Below, piece after piece: positions 13,421 to 26,600 of a DNA stretch of 64,000 bases (the stretch's first letter is position 1; every line of letters starts with the position of its first letter). Made by a program: the position numbers and the translations under genes. The notes under the pieces were generated by a model that was not told where the DNA came from, did not search any database, and saw nothing but the letters and a program-made list of their open reading frames with translations. Source of the DNA: Linepithema humile (taxonomy: Eukaryota > Arthropoda > Insecta > Hymenoptera > Formicidae); assembly GCF_040581485.1 (NCBI RefSeq), contig NC_090132.1, positions 24,210,911 through 24,274,910 on the forward strand. The letters are read 5' to 3'.

Positions 13421-16400
13421 ATTACGGATGCAAATAGTGATAACTGAGCCAAGCTCTGCATCCTCCGTAAAACACCAAGATAGTCATTATCGAATTTCTC
13501 TGAAATAAAAGATATGATTTTCTTACACGCCAGAGTGCCTACTTAATGTGAGTTACATAATAATTTTATACCGTATCACAGTATTACGATATACGCAATT
13601 CCTATCTTCAGAGATTAAGAGTTAAAATAAGTTAAAATCTGAAAAGAGTGATATGCACAAGTCGTTTAATTCCTAAATGTCGCATAAATTGCTTGACACA
13701 GAATAATAAAAGCGACATATACAAGGGCGCTAGTCGCCATACGGCACGGTATTCCGCGGAATAGCTGGTTAAAATTACGTCATATCTTCACGTGTAAGAG
13801 ATTATCTTGTCAGAGATCAGAGAAGAAGAAGATTCATTCTTTTCCTAATGATTCTCACTGAACTATTAGAACTGATAGCGCGTAACAATTACTTTGAAAC
13901 TTCAGTTGCAGTTCAATGTAAATTAGATTTGCGAATGCACTTATAAAGGTTAAATATAGGATTCTATTTTACGAGTACACAAAGTCTATAAAACTTCAAT
14001 TTGGAGATGTCATGGCAGTTTGTGCCTGTTTATTTTAAGTATCATATCTATGCGAAAATAAAAAGTTTTATTATCGTATGAAGCACTTCATCATTTCATG
14101 ATTGTTTTTAGAATTCTATATTTTATACGATTAGAGACTAATTAAATTGCTTTAAATAATAACATTCTATATAATAATATAAAATCTATATAATAATATA
14201 GAATAATATAGAATAACATTCTATATAATAACATTCATAAAATATATTTTATATGTCTTTAATATGTAAAGCTATCCGACTAACGTAGTATCTTCCACAG
14301 ATTATATCTATTAAAATTCACGTCCCAGGTCAAATCTGCGAGCATTAAGTGTTTAGTTCCAGACTTCATCCCAGACTTAGCACCAAAATAGGTGCATAAT
14401 GCCTATGTACAGTTTTTTCTACGTCACTTTTTATCTTTTTGATATTTTAATATTCCAGTGTTGCGACATTATAACGCGATAATAACGCGGCAGACTTGAA
14501 GCGTTAAGCATAGCTCGAGAAAGCAGGAGTTATAGTCAACGTTCAAACCGACGCCGCGCCGTGTCGACATCAGGATTCGCCGTCGCATCATTACGACGCA
14601 AGCGTTACATCGAAAGCTATATACACGCGCACGGCCATAAAACCGCCAGTGGATATAAAAAAAACTGGAGAACATGCAGGGAGGCGGAAAACTATTTTAC
14701 GAGGGATCCATTTGAATTTATTCACTCCACTAACATTTATTCACTACGACGTTTGTTCACTCGCCATGAGTCACACGTTCACATCTATCTGAGATCGGAT
14801 TTCACAACCGAAGTCTGACTATTCGTATTCTTTCACTGTCTCGAAATGGGAAATTGCGTACGTTCCGTGTGACGATACAAATAACAGGAGAGGATGCTCG
14901 AACGAGTTTAATAAATTTGATCCATACAGTTACAAAGAGAGAGCATTGTTTTCAATTGACAGTAATATTTCTTTTACACGTTATTTTTGCAAACAAAAAA
15001 TTTTATGATGTGTGAAAATCTTTCTCATTTATTTAAAAATACCCCAGATACTTTTTCCTCTTGATTATTGCATATTTAATATATCGCAAGAACCTTTCTA
15101 TATTCAAAAATAGACTTTATATTCCAAAAGCGACTCTTTAGTGTTACAAGATTAAATTATAAACTACCGTCGCATGAACGACTACAGCGCGCATAGCATG
15201 CCACTAAGTATTATTAATTACCTGCAAGATCATTCATCTTGTGAATAAAACGTATGAAAAAGAGAAAAAAACTCGAAGTATATCACTAATTTACCATCGC
15301 GGCGCTGATACAAATGCATAGATTCGATATATTAATTATGAGATATTTCTTGAAAAGAGAAAAACATCGAGTTTTAATCGATTAATTTTATAAATTCAAA
15401 AGTCTAAGAAACGTTTTAAAAAATTTGAAAATATTAAAACATCAATTAAAATTTCTTAAATTTATAAAACTAAAAACGCGTTCTTGTAATCATTAAAAAT
15501 AAAAAACACGACAACGCAATATATTGAACTTTATATGTTTTTTCACAAATAAATATTTTTTCACGATAGAAAATAGGCAATAAAATGCGCAAAATAATTT
15601 TTTTATTTAATTTGCGCTCTGTACGTAACGCGATGCAACAAAGCATTATCGGAGATATGTAGATAAATATTCCAAGCAAATAGCGCGTCGCGTTTAATCC
15701 TGAAATCGTATTTACGCAGAGCGGAATGCCAGAGTGTATCAAGTAGCTTTGTATCGCTAAAAGTCATCGAGTATCTCGTAGCAACAGTGTGTCACAAGGC
15801 TGACATTTACAAGAGTTTTACGATAAATCCCGTCCTTGAGCTCAACTCACGGCTGCTAACAGAGATACAATATTTTCGCTTTCGCGAGTCGGAACGTATG
15901 CACAAGCCTCTGGAAACCAACAGAAATAATTCGATAGACGTATACACGTATACACATACACACATACACGCACGCGCGCGCGCGCGCAAACACATGTGTA
16001 CGGGCAGACTGTCCGCAAACCATTTAACTCAGGGATTCAATTAACATGGAAACCCCGTAGCTTCGTCAATATTTTCTGCCCCAGTCGCGGGATCAAACGC
16101 GCCGCACAAACCATTTGCGGAAAGGAATATCAATTCCGCGCGATCTCTAATTTAAACCACACGCTGCATTAAAGCACCAGCTACGATCTAGGGAATAAAC
16201 TTCGCATCGGTGGTTTATATGCAATTAACATTGCATAGGATGCATAGCAAAATACATTTCTCTACCACAGCTAAGTTTCTGTAATGAATGTTGAGAAGAA
16301 GCAGTCGAGAAGGAGCTCAATTTTAAATTTGACAATGTATTGTGTACGAGATATATTTCCTTGTCTCTTTAAATGCGTTTTTAAATTCTTCAGATTTATT

Positions 16401-19400
16401 CTCCGGTTAAATTGCGTTTAAAATTTTTCGGTGCGCACTTCTCATTACTCAGATTGCTGTATTTTATTCTGCACATATTTTGTAGGATGAAACATTTTCC
16501 ATGAATTTTTGACAAAGACGAGCAAGAAGTGGCACAGAGTTAGAAACTTCAGATATTTCAGTTCGCGCCTAGAACAATGCTACTGCCAAACAAATCTGTG
16601 TTACTTCTAACTCGGCACTCTGAATACGAGCAGGCCCGCGGCAGTAAATTTTTACGAGTGAGAAATCTTAACGAAATTCAGGACGAAAAAAAAGACGAGA
16701 ATTGAAAATAAAAGATGCGGTTGTTCCGCAGAAACTCGCCGGAGAAGAATGTAGCAATTACTTAAGTGCTCCCACTTGTTTGCGAACGGAAAATCTAGTT
16801 TATGGGATTGTATGCCAACAGGTGCTAGCAGAGAGCAGAACTCCTGTTAGACTTCCATGTAAAAGTCATTCCGTCTTACGTCGGACTTTCAAATCGTTCA
16901 CTGCAGTTTTCCGTCCACTCTTCGAGAATTGCATTGCTTCGAAGTTTCGTTGCTCGTTGCCAAATAAACAAGCATTAGAAAAAGAAGATGAATTGTCGCA
17001 CTTACATTCTCTAATCTCGATTAAAACGTGCAAACGGAGATGTATTTAGATTATCTTGCATAAAAACAATCTCTTTACAATTTTTCCTTAAGCAAACTGT
17101 AAACTCACGAGTTCGCGTCTTGAATTTTCTATACAGCGATAAAAACACGAATCTCAATTATATTTTACGATGCCTCCCTCGTATCCTTTGCTCGCTGATA
17201 AGAGCCGTGAAATAATTCATCCCTCTCCCAGTAAGACTCGTTAAAGAGTAGATTGCGCAGGTTATTTCATCAAATACCGCCATATTGTTCATACCGACGA
17301 CGCAAGTACACGAGTATCGCCGTGCTTTAAATTTCTCGTTTCCGCGGAAACGAGTGTAGCTACTATTCCCGTTTAGTACTGCCAGAAAGTGTCCATTATA
17401 TCAAGAACGACGCTGCTGGCTCGCATAGAACTCACTCGGCTTTACACTTGACTTTTAAATCAACGGAGCTGATATTAGAGTGACTTTTCGAGCGACTGAG
17501 AACTCGGGATTTTTAGATTTTTCTTTGAGCAAGAAATAAGCGTTTATCTTCCATTCGCGTTATTAAAATTTTTCTCGAGAGCAAACGGAAAAAATCGTAT
17601 TCGTTGCTCGTCTATTATTGCCCGCGTAAAAAAGAAGAAAACATGTAATATGGCATAATAAAATACAATGCAGTAAGAAAATATTGTAATACAATACAAT
17701 GGATAACATAATATCGCACTATTTTTGACGTTGGCTAACGAATACAAGTTTATCTTCCCACTCTCGAAATATTTTACCTTAACGGGACGTTCTTTCAGTT
17801 GCGGCGAAAGAGCGTCCATTTCATCAGCAGCGACTTCATCGCCTCATGTAAAACTCATTTCGCTTTATACCTTACATTTAAATTCCAGATACTTCCCCCG
17901 GTGCTTTCTCCCCTCGCAATCTCGTTTCCTAGATTTTTAGATACACTCGCAAGCATCCCGAACTCCGAGATTCAACCTCGAAAATTCATACCGGCAATGC
18001 GCGCTTTCCCCGCTATGCATGCAGAAACTTCTTTCGAAAGAAAATCGCGTGAATAAAATTCAAATTGTAAAAATAACGGCGTGTTATCGAACTGAACGAC
18101 TTTAGGGAAGTAACAGAATCGTAAAACTACAATAGATACAAATAGATATGTATGTCTAACAATAAGTCGTTTTCGAACTAATTTCTCGATACACTTTTGA
18201 TAAAGCATAGGCAAAATTTGATTTTACTCGATGTTAATCATATTGTATGATAAAAACAATTTTAAAAATTATATTATCCATTACAAATCGATAAGATAAA
18301 AGATAAGACAAAAGCGATGAGAAAGAGCTCAAAAAGTGTTTTTATCGCATATATTTTCACGTCCTCACATACTACTCGAATATATATTATTTTTATTTTA
18401 TATAAAGAACATTTATTTGGCTCGTTAATCTTAACTTTTCCCATTTGTCGTATTTGATCCTGGAGAGTTCGCGCATCTGGGATAACATCCAATATCGTGC
18501 GAACGTTCTCACGGGGGAAACTCGAACAGAGAGATAGTTGGGAAACTACGGACTATCCTTTTCTTCCGTGTTTTCCCATTAAACTCGGTTAACATTGCGC
18601 GCGGACTGTCTCGCAACTTATTAGAATTCCATTCCTATATCCTCTCGACCGATCTTTATGTCGTCGTTTCGGTCTTATCTACGATAAGTCCCTCTTTCAT
18701 CAGAAAGAGGCCAGAGGTCTCGATTTAACGGTACAGACGTTTCACGAAAAGCACGTCGGTCGCGTCACGGCCCATTTAATAGCATAATGGACTATACAAA
18801 TGTAACGGAGGGAGGAACTTTACCTCTCGCAATAGAGAATCACGAAACGCTGTAAGCGCACGCTTAAACCCTTGTATAATAAAAGGATTTCAAAATTAAT
18901 TAAAGACATACCTGCATCAAAGCAGAGTAATTCTCAACACAAAAAGAAAATCAGTAATTTCTAAAATTTCTAATATGTCTCTGTTAATATAAGTACGATT
19001 ATAGTATACAATTTATTTTGTATCATTTGTTTATAATATTTTAATTAAAACGAGAAATGGGATCTCGGAATATGCATTCGTATTTTGATCTATGTATTTT
19101 CACTTTTCCCTCAATTGCTTCTGCTTCATAGCGATTTCCAACCCTCAACGAATCAAGCCGCGACATTCGCTGGACCTACCATTCGAATTTCAAAATTCAA
19201 GTCCCATCCCGTGTAGCCTTTTATCTGTCTCTGGCTCTCTGCAATCTGGAACGACCAATGTTTCACCAGCACGCGCCGCGCGCGGTCGAAGTTTAATCAA
19301 ACTTCTAAAAGACTTCCGGCGCGTCGTCCGAGGCACGCCTCCGCATTGCGATTCGTGGATTCAGGACGAACTTCCGGTTCTACCTCGCGCTCCATCTTGC

Positions 19401-20511
19401 TCTTTCGTATCACCTCGCTCACCTCATCTTATTCTTTCGGTCGCCTGTCTACTCCCCACATTCTCTTAAAGCTACATTCTCAGTTTCCTCCTCGCTCGCT
19501 CGTCGCATCGATAGCGCGTGAGTTGCGAGACTCGACGGGACGAGGATCGCCTTTCGGGAAATTGAATCCCGTTTCGAATCCGCCGGGAGTCTTTTCAGCA
19601 ACACGGCTGACACATCGCGCGACGAGTCGCACTTGGGTTTCCTCTTTCGCATCGCCGCACCGGAATGTTTATGCGTTTCAAGCTGGGGAGCGTCTCGCCT
19701 GAATCGATGATAGGTCAGCGGCTAACGATAGAATCTTGTCACCGAAGCTTTTTGCAAGGGAAATGTCTACACGGCGCACACAGTAGCTTTTGTATTCAAC
19801 GACAGTTCTTTTTATCGCAACGAAACCACAAAGTAAATTAAAAAGCCAGTGAATCCGTGAATTTTTAACGGAGTAAACTTTTTCGAAGTTTTCAAAAAGT
19901 TTATCGCATTAACAGTTGCATTACAGTCTATTTGCATTAACTCTAGCGAAGAAAATAAGAGTATAATACAAAATAGTTTATTTTTTATGCATGCATAAAG
20001 TAGCGTAAAAATTTTTCGTTAAATCACTCGATATCTTTTTCATTCTTTCGTAAAATTCAGATTAATTAAAGATAATAAGTTGTGAATTTGAACTAGATGC
20101 AAATTTTGATTGCGTCAATGTACTTTTTATTTAACGCAATAGACAATTTAATACCCTGTTTCTTGCATACGATTATTGTTCGCGGCTGCCTCCCTATTTT
20201 GCAGTTTACTGCTATCGCAAAGATAGGAACGTCCATTTGACATCGAGAGATGGTTTTATCTTTTACAGTCCGTTAAATCGTAATTGCTAATTAAAAATGG
20301 AATTTGCAAATTGAATTTTTCGCAAATTAAAACACAATAGAAATCACTTGAGAATGAATCAAACGTATTCACAAAAAAAAACTTTTGCAAAATTTTAAAC
20401 AAGCGCGACTACACCTGCCATCGTGACATATGTATAATATTTTCAAGGGAGATTGCACATGGCTGAATCTGAAACAAATCTCAAATTCGATCGATCGCCG
20501 TACGGAATAAA
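13421..20511. other. Gene-free region
   Basis: No supportable gene. The region is AT-rich with CpG-rich patches at about 15,780-16,100 and 19,140-19,740. Open frames there (up to 125 codons) overlap on both strands and match no family I know. An AT-rich degenerate tandem array (TCTATATAATAATATA-like units) lies near 14,165-14,240. Confidence 0.55.
15939..15993. repeat. Alternating purine-pyrimidine tract (ACGTAT/CACATA/CG)n
   Basis: Alternating TACACGTATACACATACACA runs into an uninterrupted (CG)n of about eight units at 15,972-15,987. Such tracts are classical Z-DNA formers. No gene is adjacent. Confidence 0.9.
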
Positions 20512-21264
20512 TTCCATTGACATTTACAGTACCGAACATGCGTCCCGTGCTTAGTGTTACATTTATTAGACGCGTTATAGGGCAAAGTACCGTTTATACG
20601 TGACCAATCACTCGTTAACGAATATTAGCGCGATCTCGAGTGCGAGATGTAGGTCAAAATTGACCCACAAAAGAATAAAGGGAACGATAAACTTAATAAT
20701 CGCTCGACGACAAAAGGGCCAACAAGTGGCACACGGAGCAGAGAGAAAATCTCGAGAGCAAGTTCTGCACAGGAATTTGTTTGGTAGTTGTGTGACTCGG
20801 AGCGTAAAATCAAAGTTTCCGGAAATTCGTACATGCTGACAAACGCACGTGGCTGTCGCGACTATACATAGAAACAGTCGTACATAGAGACGCGCGCATA
20901 TGCGCTCATGGCATAAGCGGAAACATTTAATCGCGATAATCACTGCCCCCCCGCATGTTTCCCCACGTCCATCAAAAGTTCTCGGGTGCTAATTCGCTGG
21001 AAGGACAGGGGGGAAGGGGGTGCGTTGAACTCTACACTGTCGCGCCGTAGTATCAAGTCGCGATCCTAAACCTCGACTCCGCCCTTTCGCACCCAGAAAC
21101 TCACTGTGTGGGTCAATTTTGACCTACATCTCGCACTCGAGGTCGCGCTAATGTTCGTTAACGAGTGGTTGGTCACGTACAAACGGTACTTTGCCCTATA
21201 ACGCGTCTAATGCATGTAACACTAAGCACGGGACGCATGTTCGGTACTGTAAATGTCAATGGAA
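20512..21264. mobile_element. Foldback element with ~150-bp terminal inverted repeats
   Basis: The left end (from 20,512, TTCCATTGACATTTACAG) and the reverse complement of the right end (to 21,264) match for roughly 150-160 bases with only a few mismatches, extending inward to about 20,671 and 21,104. The inner ends carry TAGGTCAAAATTGACCCAC on both sides. The core of about 430 bases has no recognisable transposase, although an unidentified 111-codon frame (minus, 20,608-20,943) crosses it. I cannot fix target-site duplications with confidence. This fits a non-autonomous DNA transposon with long inverted repeats, family unknown. Confidence 0.75.
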
Positions 21265-23662
21265 ACGTGGGTTGCCTGAAAAGATTGCGAAATTAATGGA
21301 ACTAGTTCATCCGGTAAGAGAGTGATTTAATTAACTCTCTAACGTGCCGCATGAAACTCTCATGAAATGCATACCAATCATATATTTCATGATATAATTA
21401 TGATACGTTAATTTGTTTAATTATTTGATCAAAATCTTAGGAGAAACGTCACGTCGTTACAAGAATCTATTCCATTGGTAACAATTGTGATTGAAAATTA
21501 TCATCCCATGAAATCAATAAAACGTTAATCTAGAGAAATATCTTTTGATACTTTCAAGTGTCATACTAGATTGCAGTGCACAAAATTGTGCTACGCTGCT
21601 ACATTTCTCAACCGTAATATGACATTTTTATGCACATATATGCACAATATGAGACACATAGCGTTGAGAATTAATATTAGCGTGCGCTGAAATAAAGCAC
21701 ATTCCACGAGGACCAGTTTAAAAATAAAAAGGATAAAAAAGTGCATTCTAGGTTACTTTTCTTCAGGTGCTATTTTAATAATTTAGAAAAATTCTACTTT
21801 TGTTAGACGCAAAATTTTCTTCCAAAAGAAAGAGTATAATTCATTTAATTTTGGTTACACTGCGCTCAAAAATCGTACGAAAAGTTAAAACGCACTCGCG
21901 CGCACCGAAATAGATGTTACTTTCGACAAATGGCCCGACAACATCGCGTAATGTTGGAAGCTGGAATATCTGTCGCCGACAAATCAATGACACAGTATTA
22001 CACTGAAAGGGGAACCGTATACTACTGCGTTAGTATTCGGGAACCAATACCTCGCGTCACATATCAGAAAACTTATGATTTCAACGATTCCGTTCTTTTA
22101 CTTCTTGGCGATACGAATCATTTTTCAAAGTTCCACAGTTCTTAAAGTACTTGAGTTATAAAAAGAATAATAAATAATATTTTATTACACGGAACTGCAA
22201 ACGTAAAGGGGCATCATTTAATTAACTTTTAATCAATTCCTTTAACTGGAATTAACCTCTATTTCTGCAGCGTATATTTTTATCGAACTTTTTAACGTGC
22301 GCAGAGAACAAACGGTTAATGCGTATTACACGGTCGACCAATATAAACGTTACTTCCACCAGATTGCTCGATAGCGTCGAAAGCCGAAATATCTGTCACT
22401 GACAAATCGATGACGTAGAATTTCAATTCCGCAGCTCGTATTTACAATTTATCAGCCGATTTTTATGAATTTGACGATTCTGTTTCTCGATGTGAGTTAT
22501 TTTTCAGATAACGACAACGTGTCGTAACGTGCGAGTGCGAAAGTAACTAATTGAAGAAATATACAGGACGATAGGTCGCGGCTGTGGATGAATGTTTCCT
22601 GAGAACACAAGAACAACGATGAGTGGCAAAGTGCTCTTTTCCTGACGAAAAAGGAAGGATCGCCGGAAAAATACAAAAACACGTCTGCGCGCTAGGGAAA
22701 ATGTTTGCGAAGTCAACGAAATGTGCTTTCGCGATCGCCCCACAAGCCACCCCCCCTCCTCCCCCCCAGTTGAAAGCTCGGACGCGTTGCACCTGGGCGA
22801 AGTTTCTCGCTGCTACGTTTAAAACGCGATTTGGAGGCTGCGCATTTCGCGTCGCAAAGGCGTGTTTGTCAAGAACTTCAAAGCGCACAATTACGAGACT
22901 TCTGAGAGAGGAATCGTGCAGGCGTTTCAAAATATTTCTTTTTCAACCATTGGCACTTTTATGGTGATACTCTATGAGAAATATTATGTGTCGTCGCACT
23001 ATCTTGGAGTTGCGAATAAAATTGAATAAATTGGAGAGAGCGAATTATTATTACCAAGTATTTGTTGTCTTCGATAATTGTGCAATGACAACTCGAAAAA
23101 GTTGAGACTTAAAGTCACACGTAGATTATTTTACAAGAGCTACTCTTATTATAATTTTATTAACAAATTTCTTTAACGCAGAAAATTATGTAATCTAATA
23201 TTAAATATGTATATTCTTTATATAATCAAATACTGTATTTGTATGCAAAATGGGTAGATATGTCATTATCAAAATAGAGACAGTAAGAGTAAGTGTAAAA
23301 ATCGATCTGTCAACTTAGTTTTCGAAGACAATACTTCATTACATAAAAATTATTTGATTGAGAAAGATATTTTAAATTGGATACGACATTATTCGAGCTG
23401 GCAGCTCGGCTAGGCATAGTTAGGTCGAGTTTATTAGAATATGGATATGACGTCAGGGAGCTGCTGGGATAATCACGAAAGTGACTTGATGGTTAACGTC
23501 AAACGCCAAGCCAAATTCACGAGATTATCCGCGAAGTGATTCTGCGCGATTTCTCGTGTTCGTGTAACGATCCGCACATGTTATATTATAAAACATCTGC
23601 ACAATAGTTGAGATACTTGTAACAATTTTGTACAATTGTCACTGATAATTGTCACGTTATCC

Positions 23663-23694
23663 GCACACACACACTCACACAGACACACACACAT
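23663..23694. repeat. (CA)n microsatellite, interrupted
   Basis: CACACACACACTCACACAGA followed by CACACACACA is visible directly. Confidence 0.9.
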
Positions 23695-26600
23695 ATCTCC
23701 CAGAAATTATTCCGATATAGCAGGTAAATGCCTAGGTAAATAGAAAGTAATCGATGTAAATTCTTAATCGTGTGTTACATCGGAAAAATTCGCGAACATG
23801 GTAAAAACCATACCGGCAATCCCCCTCTAATAGCGATTTATCAGCGCGTGTCAGTTTTGTGGTGAGCGTGTAGAGAATTAAAAAGATAATCCCGTCTGCT
23901 GCGAGTAAATCCGACGGTATAACTAAAAGCGTTACAAAAGCCGCTCGCGCGATGGAAAAAGCGCGAGTATGTCGTACACCTCCCCGTCGGTGTTACAGCG
24001 GGAAAAGCGATGTCAGAGAGGGGGAGAGGGTGAAAGAGAGAAAAGGGAGATAGGAAAAGAGACAGAAGAGTGAAAGGATGAGCAATAGAGGGTTCGTGGG
24101 ATGATACAGGGGTGACAGAAGGTACAGGATGGTTCGCGTTTATCGGTCGACGAACTGTACCCGGGTCCACGGTGTCAGCGTTATTCAAAATGCAATTTGC
24201 ATCGGTGGCGCTTGCCCGCGGAAATCACAAATGCGCTCTGATTAGAGCAAGTTTTCTACCGTTCGTTGCCGGTGGACGGAAACTCGACTGAGCGACAGAG
24301 AGGGAAAGAGAAAGCGAACGTGAGAGGTAGTTTTAAACTGGCGTGAGAGATACGCGCGGGGATACGGGAAGAGGGATAGGAGAAAAAGAAAGGAATAACA
24401 GACAGAGAGAGAGGAAAGAAAAAAGATTTGCCTCGGCTAATTGCATGAGATACGCAATTGTTTCATGCATATTCAACGGATCCTCGAGGTGGGAATAACT
24501 GATCGCCATTCCTTCGGCGAAAGAATCTTTCTCTCCCTCTTCTGAGTTCCTTCCCTTTTTCCCGGAAGAACGAAGTACGAATCTCGAGAAGCTCTGTTTC
24601 GATAAAGAAACCTGATTGTTAAAATACGAACGTCCTAAGCCGCGAAGTGCGCTACTCAACGGCAATTAAACGCTGCGATTCTGTTTCGCTGCTTTTCTTT
24701 TATCGTTACTGTTGTAAGACGGTCGTAACCAATAATATTGGTTCGATTGGCCAGACGTGACCGATCAATCAATTATCTATGATATATTTATGATGCACAA
24801 CAAATGGCAAAATTACAAAAAAAAAATTTTTTAGCATCACAACTTGGCAGGGGAAATCTGAAATGGCAGTCGCGCCACGATCGATAATTGCGATATTAAC
24901 GTGATTGGCCTGTTCGCTGACTTTTTGTCCGCATGCATGCGCATTAACCCGGATGCAACCATGTGCACCATGGCTAATTGATAAACACAGCCGTTCGACG
25001 AATGGTCGCGTTATAACCGCGTGGGGCACGGCGCTTTGTCGGAAATCAACGGCGATTCGACGGCTAATTAATACTGTTTTTGATATGCGCGCCGCGCCTG
25101 CTCGTCAATCAGAAAACCATCGATGTCGCGCCACCCTCCCGGAAATCTCGCAATTCGCAAACCTCCCTGCTGCTGCCTGCCTCTATTGAACGTGTCACGA
25201 ATGTCGATGAATATTTTTTCGGCGATAATGAATATTAACGGACATTATCGGGCTCTTTATCAAATCACGCGTAAAAAAAAAAGTATCGCTTTATTCTACA
25301 TCGCATGTTATTCATATAATCGTGTGAGAAAATTTATTCTATAAAAATAACTAATATATTCTTAAACTGTTGAGTATACATTCAATGTGTGAATCGCATA
25401 TTGATTAAATTTATGAAATATTTATGCAGTGAAAATATAAATAAAAATATCTATTATATAATTTATGACTGCTGTAAGTTATTTTAGCTTTAAAGAGTAA
25501 GTCGAAACTTTCTTTTTCTCTATGTATGCATATATTATAAATTTAAAAATATTCTTAAAAGAAATATTTAAAAGAATAGTAATATGATACATAAGTGTCC
25601 AGTATAAAGTATAACTTTGATATTTATTGTTAACTAATTGATTTACACAATATTTTATTAATCAATATTTCATCAAAGATTAATTAAAATGTCTACTACT
25701 CTCTCTTCGTTAAAGACAAATTCTGATCATTATTTTATTCTTTAATGCATCAAACGCAAATTGCGGCAATCTGATAAATACGAGCAAAAAATAGAGATAA
25801 ATTCTGTTGAGCTGATGTTTCTATCGGCGCATCAGCCCACGGTTAGAAGATCGACAAATTGCCAGCCGCAGGCAATATGAACCGCGCACGGCGGATGCTG
25901 CGATTTTGTGAGCGACGAATGACGTGCTCCGATAGACATGATGCGATTTCCTATCGGCCTAGGACTTTTCCACGGACATACGTACTATTTCAGTGTGAAT
26001 ATTATCGAAACTTGGTCTACACATACAAACATACCGACAAATTATCGGTCCTGCCTCTATGCATTTTGAGAAGCAACTAAGCGGAAAGCGTATAACTCTC
26101 TTATACGTTTTAGCGTAAATTAATATTTTTATTCACGATCCACCACATTGCATGTAATCAAATGATATTTTAAAGTGATTCAATTGTAATGGATTGCGAG
26201 CGTAACTTTTCGAGTGACGGACGAGAAAAAAACGCACTACTAGCTTTTTCGAAAACAGAAAAAAATCGTTACGCGGAAATATCTTTGCGAGCCGTGAAAT
26301 ATGCAACGCACGCACGTGCTTCACTATCGGAGAAATTTTCAATCGGTGTCTATCCGCCTTGCCTGGCTCTTGTGCCGAATGTCCAGTCGATGATTGATAA
26401 CGAAGAAACCGGGTCACCTACATTTTCTTTTTTTCGCTACGTTTTACAAAAAGCTATCGCTTTAATTCTTTTATTTCACTCGCGCACGCTGATTGCGAGA
26501 GGTGCCGAATGCGAGCGCATGTCCCGTGCATTTCATCGGCGTACCTTTCGAATTTGTCTTTCTTTGGCGCACTCACGCGGTTCAGCGAACGGTGTTTTGT

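Noticed and set aside
22547..22967. Overlapping 127-codon minus and 114-codon plus frames
   Set aside because: Both cross the same C/G homopolymer tract, and neither shows a domain.
24333..24665. 110-codon minus-strand open frame
   Set aside because: The sequence is purine-rich repeats on one side and homeodomain-type motifs on the other. The protein resembles nothing known to me.
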